A stretch of DNA of 64,000 bases from Ensifer adhaerens. GTDB taxonomy: Bacteria > Pseudomonadota > Alphaproteobacteria > Rhizobiales > Rhizobiaceae. This document shows, piece by piece, positions 25,003-33,326 of this stretch (the stretch's first letter is position 1; each line of letters opens with the position of its first letter). A program made the position numbers and the translations under genes. Below the pieces are notes generated by a model. The model was not told where the DNA came from. It saw nothing but the letters and a program-made list of their open reading frames with translations, and ran no database searches. The stretch spans positions 1,426,001 to 1,490,000 of the forward strand of contig NZ_CP083349.1 in assembly GCF_020035535.1 (NCBI RefSeq), read 5' to 3'.

Positions 25003-26805
25003 ATGGAAGAATTGGTGGATCCGGTACAGCGGGCCTTTCTCGGCGTCGAGCAGTCGATCAGCGGACAACGCTGGGTGTCGCGACTTGATCAGGCGGGCCA
25101 GAACCGGGCGCTCGCCATCAGCCAGATCCACGGCTACTCCGATCTGCTGGGTCGCGTACTTGCCGGCCGCGGCGTCGTGCTCGACGATGCGGCAAGCTTC
25201 CTCGATCCGACGCTTCGGTCGCTGATGCCGGATCCCGACACGCTCACCGATTGCCGAAAAGCATCAGATCGCCTGGCGCAGGCTATCAAGCGGCGCGAAA
25301 AGGTTGTGGTCTTCGGTGACTACGACGTCGACGGTGCCGCCTCCTCGGCGCTGATGGCCCGGTTTCTCCGTCATTTCGGCATCGATGCTGAGATTTACAT
25401 TCCCGATCGGATTTTCGAGGGCTATGGGCCCAACCCCACGGCGATCGAGCAGTTGATCGACAACGGTGCCGCGCTTATCGTGACCGTCGACTGTGGCTCG
25501 ACGAGCCACGAGGCGCTTGGCGTGGCGGCGCAGCGTGGCGTCGACGTGGTTGTCATCGACCATCACCAGGTCGGCTCGGCGCTGCCGGCTTGCCACGCGC
25601 TCGTCAATCCAAACCGGGAGGACGATCTTTCGGGGCAGGGGCATCTCTGTGCCGCCGGCGTCGTCTATCTCGTCCTGGTCAACACGCTGCGCGTTCTGCG
25701 TAGTGCCGGCGATCCCCGCGTGGCATCCTTCGATCTGCTGGCGCAGCTCGATCTGGTGGCGCTCGCGACCGTTTGCGACGTCGTGCCGCTCAAGGGGCTC
25801 AACCGAGCCTATGTCGTCAAGGGACTGATAGCGGCACGGCATATGGGCAATGTCGGGCTTTCGGCGTTGCTGAGGAAGGCGGCGATCGGCGGCCCAGTCA
25901 CGCCCTATCACCTGGGATTTCTGGTGGGGCCACGAATCAACGCCGGCGGCCGCATCGGCGACGCGGCGCTCGGCAGCCGCCTACTGGCCATGGAAGATGC
26001 TGGCGCGGCCGAAAAGATCGCAGCGCAGCTGGATGAACTCAACCGCGAACGGCAGGCCATGGAGGCCGCCATGCTGGCCGAGGCCGAGGCCGAGGTACTG
26101 GCCGAGTACGGCACGGGCGAGGGCGCGTCGGTGATCGTCACCGCACGGGAAAACTGGCACCCTGGCATCGTCGGGCTACTCGCCGCCCGCATCAAAGAAA
26201 AATTCCGCCGGCCGACCTTCGCCATCGCCTTCGATCCGAACGGCCGGGGAACCGGCTCGGGTCGCTCGATCAACGGCTTCGACATGGGCAAGATGGTGCG
26301 CGCCGCGGTTGATGGCGGCTTGCTCGTCAAAGGCGGCGGTCATGCGATGGCCGCCGGCCTCACGGTCGAGCGCGCGAAACTCGGCAAGCTCAGGCAATTC
26401 TTTGAAGAACGGGCAGAGGCGGCCGTGCGCGACCTGGTCGCCATCCAGACGCTCAAGGTCGACGGCGCGCTCGCAGCATCCGGCGCGACACTGGAGCTTA
26501 TCGATCTCCTGGAGCAAGCGGGTCCCTACGGTTCTGCACACCCGCAACCGGTCTTCGCCTTCCCACAGCACCGGCTGCGCGACAGCCGGCAGGTCGGCGC
26601 CAATCACATCAAGGTGACGCTGGAAGGCCAGGACGGCAGCCGGCTCGACGGGATCGCTTTCCGGGCGACGGAAACGCCGCTCGGCGACTTCCTGCTGGCG
26701 AGCCGCGGCGCGTCCATTCACGTAGCAGGCTCGGTCTCGGCGGATCTCTGGCAGGGGCAACGTCGCGTGCAGCTTCGCGTTACGGACGCTGCAAGGGCGC
26801 TGTAA
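25003..26805 (+). CDS. recJ: Single-stranded-DNA-specific exonuclease RecJ
   Basis: RecJ is the 5-prime to 3-prime single-strand exonuclease used in recombination and repair. The 600-residue protein has the DHH-family motifs VVFGDYDVDGAASS (near 105), VTVDCGS and VIDHHQ, then the DHHA1 segment with GGGHAMAAGLTVE and a C-terminal OB fold. It starts 228 bases after hom. In several Rhizobiales I recall glpX between hom and recJ; that gene is absent here. Confidence 0.95.
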   Translation: MEELVDPVQRAFLGVEQSISGQRWVSRLDQAGQNRALAISQIHGYSDLLGRVLAGRGVVLDDAASFLDPTLRSLMPDPDTLTDCRKASDRLAQAIKRREKVVVFGDYDVDGAASSALMARFLRHFGIDAEIYIPDRIFEGYGPNPTAIEQLIDNGAALIVTVDCGSTSHEALGVAAQRGVDVVVIDHHQVGSALPACHALVNPNREDDLSGQGHLCAAGVVYLVLVNTLRVLRSAGDPRVASFDLLAQLDLVALATVCDVVPLKGLNRAYVVKGLIAARHMGNVGLSALLRKAAIGGPVTPYHLGFLVGPRINAGGRIGDAALGSRLLAMEDAGAAEKIAAQLDELNRERQAMEAAMLAEAEAEVLAEYGTGEGASVIVTARENWHPGIVGLLAARIKEKFRRPTFAIAFDPNGRGTGSGRSINGFDMGKMVRAAVDGGLLVKGGGHAMAAGLTVERAKLGKLRQFFEERAEAAVRDLVAIQTLKVDGALAASGATLELIDLLEQAGPYGSAHPQPVFAFPQHRLRDSRQVGANHIKVTLEGQDGSRLDGIAFRATETPLGDFLLASRGASIHVAGSVSADLWQGQRRVQLRVTDAARAL

Positions 26806-26881
26806 CATCGTCGAGCAGGAGGCTCCCGGTTCTCTTCGTCTAAGATCAAGTGGTTCGCTGGTGCCAGGTGCGAGCAGGGAT

Positions 26882-26956
26882 TGGCACGCCCAACGGGACT
26901 CGAACCCGTGTTACCGCCGTGAGAGGGCGGCGTCCTGACCGCTAGACGATGGGCGC
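26882..26956 (-). tRNA. tRNA-Glu (anticodon CTC)
   Basis: The 75-base gene folds into a standard cloverleaf: acceptor arms GCGCCCA and TGGGCGT, an anticodon loop CTCTCAC, and a GGGTTCGAGTCCC T-arm. CCA is encoded. Confidence 0.93.
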
Positions 26957-27132
26957 CTTTAGGCTCGCGTCGCGCTGAGAATTACCGCGCATACCGCATA
27001 CTAAGCCTTTTCCGCGAAAACGACGATAGTCTTCTCAGACACCGGCAGGGCGCTGGAAATGGGATCGTTCGGTCACGCGCCCAAACTGGCGGTAATGATG
27101 TAGCTTGAAATCCAAGGGGAGGTTCAACACAG

Positions 27133-27207
27133 TGGCACGCCCTAGGGGAGTCGAACCCCTCTTCCCAGAATGAAAATCTGGTGTCCTAACCGATAGACGA
27201 AGGGCGC
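27133..27207 (-). tRNA. tRNA-Glu (anticodon TTC), copy 1
   Basis: A 75-base tRNA with acceptor arm GCGCCCT/AGGGCGT, anticodon loop TTTTCAT and encoded CCA. It is the first of three identical-looking copies. Confidence 0.94.
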
Positions 27208-27406
27208 ACTCGCTGTGTGGGCGCCTTATAGCCAGCGACTCTGGATACCGCAAGCGCCAATCTCAGGATTTTTGTGCTTTTCCTGTTAAAAACAGCGAGA
27301 AAAATCCGACGACCGGAAAGCCGCAAGCGGGAGCGTTTCTGAGACGGAAAGGCACTGTCTCAAAGCGGAAAATAGCGATATTTCTTGGGGGAGGAGATCG
27401 ACACAG

Positions 27407-27481
27407 TGGCACGCCCTAGGGGAGTCGAACCCCTCTTCCCAGAATGAAAATCTGGTGTCCTAACCGATAGACGAAGGGCGC
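27407..27481 (-). tRNA. tRNA-Glu (anticodon TTC), copy 2
   Basis: The tRNA body is the same as copy 1, 274 bases further on. About 100 bases of 5-prime flank (27482-27583) also match copy 1 almost perfectly. Confidence 0.94.
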
Positions 27482-27681
27482 ACTCGCTGTGTGGGCGCCT
27501 TATAGCCAGCGACTCTGGATACCGCAAGCGCCAATCTCAGGATTTTCGTGCTTTTCCTGTTAAAAACAGCGAGAAAAATCCGATGCCCGACTGGCTGGAA
27601 TCGACGGTACCGTGAAGTCGGGAATCGTCTGCTTCAGGCAGTGGAAATAGCAATTTTTACGGGGGGAAGAGATCGACACAG

Positions 27682-27756
27682 TGGCACGCCCTAGGGGAGT
27701 CGAACCCCTCTTCCCAGAATGAAAATCTGGTGTCCTAACCGATAGACGAAGGGCGC
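27682..27756 (-). tRNA. tRNA-Glu (anticodon TTC), copy 3
   Basis: The tRNA body is the same as copies 1 and 2, 275 bases from copy 2. Its 5-prime flank matches them only for about 25 bases and then diverges. Confidence 0.94.
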
Positions 27757-27892
27757 ACTTGCTGTGTGGGCGCCTTATAGCCAGAGGATTTGAGAACCGC
27801 AAGCGACAATCTTCATATTTCTGTAAAAATTCCACAGTCTCGATTCTTGAGGCGGGGTCTGTGGAATAGCTCATGGAAACAAGCGGTTGGCT

Positions 27893-29194
27893 TTAGCCCT
27901 TGCCGCGCCGGCAGCGCCAGTTCCAATCCCGCTGTGTGCCGATGTCGATATGCACCGACTCCGTGTGGCAATAGGTGCCGACACCGCCTCGGCCGGGAAC
28001 GCTGCGAAGGAATTCGGCCAGATCCCACTTGCTGACGCCCTGAACCTGGATGTCTGCCGCCTCGCAGCGCGTATGCAGCGACTGCTTCTCGCGGTTGACC
28101 TTGATGGGGCGTAGACCGGAGGTCACCATGACCTGCTTGCCGTAATGCGATTCCACCTTCTTCAACATCTGCATGAGTTCGGGCTTGAAGCAGCCGGCAT
28201 CGACCTTCTCGGTCTGCAGGATCAATCCGCTTGGGGCCAGTCGTGCCAGGCCCGAAAGCGAGGCGACCTGAACCGGAGCATCGTCGTCGCCGCTAAGATG
28301 CTCTTCATGCTCGAAGTTATAGAGCGTATTCAGTTTGACGCCTGGCAGCGTGTAGGCGAGGGACGCTGTCTGCGGCTGGCTCGCATTGCTGGTGGTAATC
28401 GTCTTCCTTTCTGCCGGTTGCGCTGTGCGCTGTGTTTCCTGCTGCTTTTCCTTGCGCTTTCCGGCAAACAGCGTTGCAAGTGTCCAGGCCTTCGGCGCTT
28501 CCTTGTCTCCGTCGCTTTCGTTGACCTCTGTGACCGGCTGCGTCGGTTCCGCGATCGCCACTTCAGTCGCAGCTGGTACAACCTCTGCATTGGCCACGGC
28601 CTGAAGTGCAGCCGATTTCTCCCCGCCGGCGGCGGCCTCGGCGCTCAGGGGCAATGGAACGGATGCCGGAAGGACATGCTCCTGTGCTTCGGTGGGCGCG
28701 TAGGCGGCGACCGCGGTGCCCGACGGAGCGGAGGAGGTTTCGTTTGCCGCGCCTTGTTGCGGCGTCATGATGGGCAGGGGGCGCCGCTGACCACCGCTGA
28801 AAAGGCTGTTTGTGGTCGCGTTCATGGCGGGTTGGTCCGCCGGTACCGTTCCAGCGGCTTCCGGCTGGGTGCCCGGCATGGCTTGCGTCGCCGCGGCCCG
28901 TCCATAAATGCTTGAATTTGCAGCACTCAGGCCCGTGCTCTGCATCGTCAGGGGCTGGCCTTGCGCGGGATCCTGTGCCGTGGCGGTCTGCTGTGCTTGC
29001 GGATCGCTGCCCATGGCGGCCACCTGCGCATCGCGGACAGTGCCCGGCTCGGCCGATTCGGCGGTCTGAGGTGCCGCTTGTCCCTCGAGTCCCAGCTCGG
29101 CGGCCACGTCACCGTCGGCAACAGCCGACACGCAGCTGCAGAGTGCCAGGAGTGAAACGGACAAAGCTGCCGCCCGCGCAATCTTTGCGAGCAC
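27893..29194 (-). CDS. Peptidase M15-family lipoprotein (D,D-peptidase-like)
   Basis: The C-terminal 110 residues form an M15 (DUF882-type) metallopeptidase domain: SLHTRCEAAD carries the zinc-binding His and Asp, and VHIDIG the second His. Such enzymes trim peptidoglycan peptides in the periplasm. The N-terminus has a signal sequence with the lipobox LALC, and the middle 250 residues are low-complexity, rich in Ala, Thr, Gln and Pro, likely a flexible linker. The GTG start at 29194 gives a normal lipoprotein signal and has GGAG upstream; the frame is open to an ATG at 29275, which would add an unusual 27-residue hydrophilic lead. Confidence 0.75.
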   Translation of the reverse strand: MLAKIARAAALSVSLLALCSCVSAVADGDVAAELGLEGQAAPQTAESAEPGTVRDAQVAAMGSDPQAQQTATAQDPAQGQPLTMQSTGLSAANSSIYGRAAATQAMPGTQPEAAGTVPADQPAMNATTNSLFSGGQRRPLPIMTPQQGAANETSSAPSGTAVAAYAPTEAQEHVLPASVPLPLSAEAAAGGEKSAALQAVANAEVVPAATEVAIAEPTQPVTEVNESDGDKEAPKAWTLATLFAGKRKEKQQETQRTAQPAERKTITTSNASQPQTASLAYTLPGVKLNTLYNFEHEEHLSGDDDAPVQVASLSGLARLAPSGLILQTEKVDAGCFKPELMQMLKKVESHYGKQVMVTSGLRPIKVNREKQSLHTRCEAADIQVQGVSKWDLAEFLRSVPGRGGVGTYCHTESVHIDIGTQRDWNWRCRRGKG

Positions 29195-29617
29195 TGCGCC
29201 CTTCGTCTCCGGATGTTGCAACGTCCTATCCCCGCTCTCCGTGCATGATCGGCGAAGCCCCGCCCTGTCATGCATTAAGTCTCAGTTCCGAAACATCGCT
29301 CAGAACAAACAAACTCGTGTTTCTCGCGGCGGCCCGAAAGGACGCCACGGGAAAAGATCAGGCCAAGTACAAAGGGGGTCGCCGCCACGAGACATCGCGG
29401 ATAGGACCCGGCATCAACGTTTCGCGCGAAAAAATACTCAACGATACGCGATTTGTAAACCGGCGCTAACCTTGAGCCCGCATGTTTCAAACATGCAAAG
29501 GCCCGGATAGACCGGGCCCCAGATCATTCATAGCTGCTGCTGATCGGCGACTCGGCCATGCCAACCGGAATTGCCGACTGCACACAGGCATCATCGCCAG
29601 TCAGAATTGCGCGGGGC
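29195..29617. other. Intergenic region between peptidase gene and gloA
   Basis: No gene is supported. The region contains the palindrome GCATGTTTCAAACATGC near 29480-29496 and a hairpin with arms GGCCCGG and CCGGGCC near 29502-29520. These may mark the end of the gloA transcript, although no long T-run is present. Confidence 0.4.
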
Positions 29618-30058
29618 TTACCACGCGCCGGTATTGGCCATCGAAGCCCAGGGCTCCTGCGGCGGACGGTTTTCGCCCTTCTGCAGAATCTCGATAGAAA
29701 TGCCGTCCGGAGAGCGAACGAAGGCCATGTGGCCATCGCGCGGCGGGCGGTTGATGGTCACGCCATTTTCCATCAGGTGCTGGCAGAAACCGTAGATGTC
29801 GTCGACCTCATAGGCGAGATGGCCGAAATTACGGCCGCCGGTATATTCTTCCGTATCCCAGTTGTAGGTGAGTTCGAGGCAGGGCGAGAGCTCCCCGCGT
29901 GCACGATCGATGTCGCCGGGAGCGGCGAGGAAAACGAGCGTGAAGCGGCCTTTCTCGTTCTCGTAACGGCGGATTTCGGTCAGGCCGAAAAGCGTGCAGT
30001 AGAAGTTCAAGGCCGCATCCAAATTGTTGACGCGAACCATCGTGTGCAGATAGCGCAT
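29618..30058 (-). CDS. gloA: Lactoylglutathione lyase (glyoxalase I)
   Basis: The 146-residue enzyme isomerises the methylglyoxal-glutathione hemithioacetal to S-lactoylglutathione. It shows the two vicinal-oxygen-chelate repeats: MRYLHTMVRVNNLDAALNFY at the start with the metal-binding His, LELTYNW with the metal-binding Glu, GHLAYEVDD with the second His, and DGISIEIL with the second Glu. The ATG at 30058 begins the conserved N-terminus; the longer frame to 30118 has no support. Confidence 0.93.
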   Translation of the reverse strand: MRYLHTMVRVNNLDAALNFYCTLFGLTEIRRYENEKGRFTLVFLAAPGDIDRARGELSPCLELTYNWDTEEYTGGRNFGHLAYEVDDIYGFCQHLMENGVTINRPPRDGHMAFVRSPDGISIEILQKGENRPPQEPWASMANTGAW

Positions 30059-30254
30059 TGCAATGTCCCTGTTTTGCAGAAGATGGCGTATACTGAGCCG
30101 CCAGCAAGCCAGAGGCAAGGCTGCGTCCGCATATTAGATCTCGGCCAAAATATGCCGAGGGTCTTGCGTATCCGCGGCGGGACGATGTTATTCTGGTCAA
30201 TAAGAATCAGTTAACCGTATCGGTAGTCGCGCGTAAACGAGGGGCTGGGAGAGA

Positions 30255-30833
30255 ATGGCGGATAGGACATCTTCAAAAGACGTCATGCATGGTGACGACT
30301 TTGGCAGTGATGCTCTCGACCTCATCGAAATCACTGGCGTGATCAAATGGTTCGATGTCGCCAAGGGCTTCGGGTTCATCGTGCCGGATAATGGCATGCA
30401 GGACGTGCTGGTCCACGTAACCTGCCTGAGGCGCGACGGCTACCAGACGGTTCTTGAGGGCGCGCGGGTCGTGGCGCTCATCCAGAAGCGCGATCGCGGC
30501 TACCAGGCGTTCCGCATCCTGTCGATGGATCAGTCGACGGCGGTGCACCCGTCGCAGCTTCCGCCGGTGCGCACCCATGTCCAGGTGACGCCGACAAGCG
30601 GCCTCGAACGGGTCCTGGTCAAGTGGTTCAATCGCACCAAGGGCTTCGGCTTCCTGACGCGTGGCGAAGGAACAGAGGATATCTTCGTTCACATGGAGAC
30701 CCTGCGGCGCTTCGGCCTCACCGAGCTTCGTCCCGGCCAGGTGGTTCTCGTTCGCTTCGGTGATGGCGAAAAGGGCCTGATGGCTGCCGAAATACATCCG
30801 GATGGTCCGTCGCCGACGAGCCGGTCGCACTGA
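30255..30833 (+). CDS. Double cold-shock-domain protein
   Basis: This 192-residue protein contains two cold-shock domains. Each has the RNA-binding motifs: GVIKWFDVAKGFGFI with DVLVHV near residues 28-56, and VLVKWFNRTKGFGFL with DIFVHM near 121-150. Cold-shock proteins bind single-stranded RNA and DNA and act as chaperones or antiterminators. Two-domain versions are typical of alphaproteobacteria. Its stop overlaps the start of the next gene (TGATG). Confidence 0.92.
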   Translation: MADRTSSKDVMHGDDFGSDALDLIEITGVIKWFDVAKGFGFIVPDNGMQDVLVHVTCLRRDGYQTVLEGARVVALIQKRDRGYQAFRILSMDQSTAVHPSQLPPVRTHVQVTPTSGLERVLVKWFNRTKGFGFLTRGEGTEDIFVHMETLRRFGLTELRPGQVVLVRFGDGEKGLMAAEIHPDGPSPTSRSH

Positions 30834-31312
30834 TGCTCGCCGCACGATACCTTTCCGGAAAAAGCGCCCTGTTGGCGCTTTTTTTGTTGTTCGCCTTCAC
30901 CGTAGCGGCGCTGGCCGAGGTGTCCTTTCCCAAGGACAAGATGCGGCTCGTAACCGCGAACAGGAAGGTGCACGAACTGACGGTCGAACTGGCCGTCGAT
31001 CCCGACCAGCGCGAGCAGGGACTGATGTTTCGCCGCTCGATGGCGCCGGATCACGGAATGTTGTTCGATTTCGGTGAAACCCGCCGTGTGATGATGTGGA
31101 TGAAGAACACCTATCTTCCGCTCGACATGCTGTTCATCGACAACAAGGGCGTTGTGCGGACGATCCGCGAGGACGCCGTGCCATTTTCCGAGGCGATTAT
31201 TGATTCCGGTGAGCCGGTCGCCTTCGTTCTCGAGCTCAATGCCGGTACCGTCAAACGGCTTGGTATTCGGGCCGGAGACCGCCTGGAGGGCGCTCGAATC
31301 CCAGGCCGGTGA
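30833..31312 (+). CDS. DUF192-family secreted protein
   Basis: The 159-residue product has an N-terminal hydrophobic signal segment (ALLALFLLFAFTVAALAEV) and then the DUF192 fold, with REQGLMFRRSM, MLFDFG, MMWMKNTYLPLDMLFID and the closing GIRAGDRL. DUF192 proteins are periplasmic or exported and their function is unknown. Coupling to the cold-shock gene by one base shows they are cotranscribed. Confidence 0.88.
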   Translation: MLAARYLSGKSALLALFLLFAFTVAALAEVSFPKDKMRLVTANRKVHELTVELAVDPDQREQGLMFRRSMAPDHGMLFDFGETRRVMMWMKNTYLPLDMLFIDNKGVVRTIREDAVPFSEAIIDSGEPVAFVLELNAGTVKRLGIRAGDRLEGARIPGR

Positions 31313-31507
31313 CCCGCCAATTGACCCGCCTATGGATCACGAATCGGCCGGTGGCGTGGGGCGCCGCCTTGTAGTTTGACGATCATCGCCTAAATCACCG
31401 GTATCGAGATGATTCGATCCTTTCGATGACGACTGCAAAGCCTTTTGGGCAGACTTCAACTTAATAAGTTGCTAATGTTTTGCCGAAGACAACAGGAGGC
31501 ATCTGTG

Positions 31508-32155
31508 ATGATCCGGAATGTGCTTGTTGCAATCGCGGCCGTCGCTGCATTCGGTCAAACAGCGATGGCGGCAGATTTGACGCCGGCGCTGGAGCCGACG
31601 CCAGTCGTCGAAACGCCACCCGTTTTCGTATGGACCGGCGGTTACGTCGGTCTCCAGGGCGGCGGCGGCTGGCTGAACGGAGATTTCAGCGCGCCCGGCG
31701 GCCGCGGCTCCGAAGATTTCAATGGCGGCCTGCTCGGTGCCTTTGCCGGCTTCAATTACCAGCAGGGTGATTGGGTCTACGGCATCGAGGGCGACGTCAA
31801 CTACAACTGGAATGACAAGCGATTCGATCTTGGCGGGACCTCCGTCAAAGCCGGAACCGATGTTTCCGGCGCGATCCGCGGACGTGTCGGCTATGTGCTG
31901 AACGACAAGGCGCTGCTCTACGGGGCAGGTGGCTGGGCGGTTACCCGCGGCTTCGTCGACGTGCCCGGAGCGTCGAAGGAAAAAGAGACCTTCAATGGTT
32001 GGACGATCGGTGCCGGTGTCGATTACTCGTTCACCGACAACGTCTTCGGGCGCGCCGAGTATCGCTACAACGACTATGGCGACAAGGACTTCCGCGGCGT
32101 CAACGTCGATCTCGATCAGCATCAGTTCACCGTCGGCGTCGGTGTGAAGTTCTGA
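31508..32155 (+). CDS. Omp25/RopB-like outer membrane beta-barrel protein
   Basis: This 215-residue precursor has a signal peptide ending at AMA-AD and a beta-barrel rich in alternating aromatic strands: WTGGYVGLQGGGGW at the start, repeated GRVGYVL and GWTIGAGVDYSF segments, and a terminal aromatic strand FTVGVGVKF that targets the barrel assembly machinery. It matches the 25/31-kDa major outer membrane protein family of Brucella and rhizobia. The start at 31508 follows an AGGAGG site. Confidence 0.92.
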   Translation: MIRNVLVAIAAVAAFGQTAMAADLTPALEPTPVVETPPVFVWTGGYVGLQGGGGWLNGDFSAPGGRGSEDFNGGLLGAFAGFNYQQGDWVYGIEGDVNYNWNDKRFDLGGTSVKAGTDVSGAIRGRVGYVLNDKALLYGAGGWAVTRGFVDVPGASKEKETFNGWTIGAGVDYSFTDNVFGRAEYRYNDYGDKDFRGVNVDLDQHQFTVGVGVKF

Positions 32156-32203
32156 CCTGTCGGCAGAAAGCGCCGGCATAGGGCCGACGCTTCCCCAATT
32201 CGT

Positions 32204-32845
32204 TCATGCAGGCAGCAATATGCCCCGCGCGCGATCGGCAATTTCGTCACGATCGCGTTCCTTCGAGAGATCGAGAACCACCCGCAGGCCATCCCGGATC
32301 GGCCGTTGCAACGCCTTTCGTGAGCCGGACTGCAGCGTCAGGCGCCCCTCTTCCTCCAGTCGAGTGAGCCTGCTGCGCGAGAGACCGAGTTCCGCCGAAA
32401 GCAGGCGATCGGCACGTATACTGACCGCCAACGGCGCGTGCACGACGAGTTCAAGGTGGGTGCACGCGTCCCGCGCTTCAGCGAGCACGCGCCTTGTCAC
32501 ACGGCAATCGGCGAACTCCTCGATCCTGCCGCTCTCGCGGCGAAGGCCCTCGACGTCGAACGAGACCTGGCGAACCCAGCCTGGATCGTTGTTCTGGAGG
32601 GCGTCGAGCGTTTCGGGCGGGATGTTGCGGACATTCTGCCGCTCGAAGATCGGGCGATTCCAGGTGTCGTCGCAGTCGGCGCAACGATAGATCAACCAGG
32701 CATCAAGCCGTCGGCCGTTGGCGTTCAGCCGCGTTTTGCCGCTGCACTCGAAAGGGCGCGCGCCGCGGCATCGTCTGCAGGCAAGCCAGGGGCGGGGCGC
32801 CGCTTGTGGTTCAATGGTCCACAGGACCGTCAATGTATGAGACAT
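32204..32845 (-). CDS. DUF1062 domain protein
   Basis: The protein has 213 residues from the ATG at 32845. It contains paired cysteines (CRRCRGARPFECSG near 23-36 and CADCDD further on) that suggest a zinc ribbon, and helical, Arg/Glu-rich sequence after that, with SRLTRLEEEGRLTLQSG resembling a helix-turn-helix. This pattern matches DUF1062, a family of unknown function. A regulatory role is possible. Confidence 0.8.
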   Translation of the reverse strand: MSHTLTVLWTIEPQAAPRPWLACRRCRGARPFECSGKTRLNANGRRLDAWLIYRCADCDDTWNRPIFERQNVRNIPPETLDALQNNDPGWVRQVSFDVEGLRRESGRIEEFADCRVTRRVLAEARDACTHLELVVHAPLAVSIRADRLLSAELGLSRSRLTRLEEEGRLTLQSGSRKALQRPIRDGLRVVLDLSKERDRDEIADRARGILLPA

Positions 32846-33252
32846 GTCGTCTGGTTCTTCCAAAGGGAAGTCCATCGAGACGACGGTTTGAGTACCCGTT
32901 GCGGGGACGCGGTCTGGCAGCGTTTGTAGGTGATGGTTTCGCCTGGTGCCATCGCACCGGGCTTGAGATCGGCAATGCCATTCCGGTCTCGAACCGCCAC
33001 CTCAACGAACGCATGAAAAATCAAACCGATAGCGTCGAGCTATCGGGCGAACGGGGTGAAACTAGCGAGACCGGATTTTACAAAGGCAAGGCGAAACTCC
33101 AGCAGAGACAGCGCAATTGTGGCTGCGCGCTCGTTCTACACCAGCGCGTGTGCCGCACAAAGTGCAAAGCTATCAGTCGCACCCGCCATGGTGGCTGTTT
33201 GCGCGGCATAGGTGAAATTTGGCCACAGGCAATTTCGCTTAAAAGGAGTAGT
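32846..33252. other. Intergenic region without recognised gene
   Basis: About 400 bases between the DUF1062 gene and a tiny ORF with a terminator. Only short frames without convincing start sites are present. It may hold the promoter for the small transcript ending at 33310. Confidence 0.4.
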
Positions 33253-33312
33253 ATGAGGCATTACACCTCCAATCTGAGCGGCCTCCGCATGGGATGGCCG
33301 CTTCTTTTTTGA
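33253..33312 (+). CDS. Candidate 19-residue peptide overlapping a terminator
   Basis: An ideal ribosome binding site (AAAAGGAG) precedes an ATG at 33253 that opens a 19-codon frame, MRHYTSNLSGLRMGWPLLF, ending exactly at the end of the terminator T-run. The second half of the ORF is the terminator hairpin itself. It could be a leader peptide, a dual-function small RNA, or chance. Dual-function leader RNAs with short peptides, such as the trp leader, are known in Sinorhizobium. Confidence 0.4.
   Translation: MRHYTSNLSGLRMGWPLLF
33277..33310 (+). terminator. Orphan intrinsic terminator, candidate small RNA end
   Basis: Arms AGCGGCC (33277-33283) and GGCCGCT (33296-33302) are followed by TCTTTTTT. 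No annotated plus-strand gene lies upstream within 1 kb apart from the tiny ORF, so this is probably the 3-prime end of a short transcript. Confidence 0.6.
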
Positions 33313-33326
33313 AGGATGTACCCTCA

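Larger units (their letters stand above)
27122..27790. repeat. Tandem tRNA-Glu(TTC) repeat array, period about 274 bases
   Basis: Three units each carry a tRNA-Glu(TTC) gene and flanking sequence. Units 1 and 2 share about 100 bases of near-identical promoter-side flank; unit 3 shares only the tRNA and short flanks. This is a tandem duplication history that recombination could expand or contract. Confidence 0.8.

Noticed and set aside
27122..27790. Regularly spaced repeats as a CRISPR array
   Set aside because: The repeats are 75-base tRNA genes with a period of about 274 bases, not short repeats with unique spacers, and there are no cas genes.
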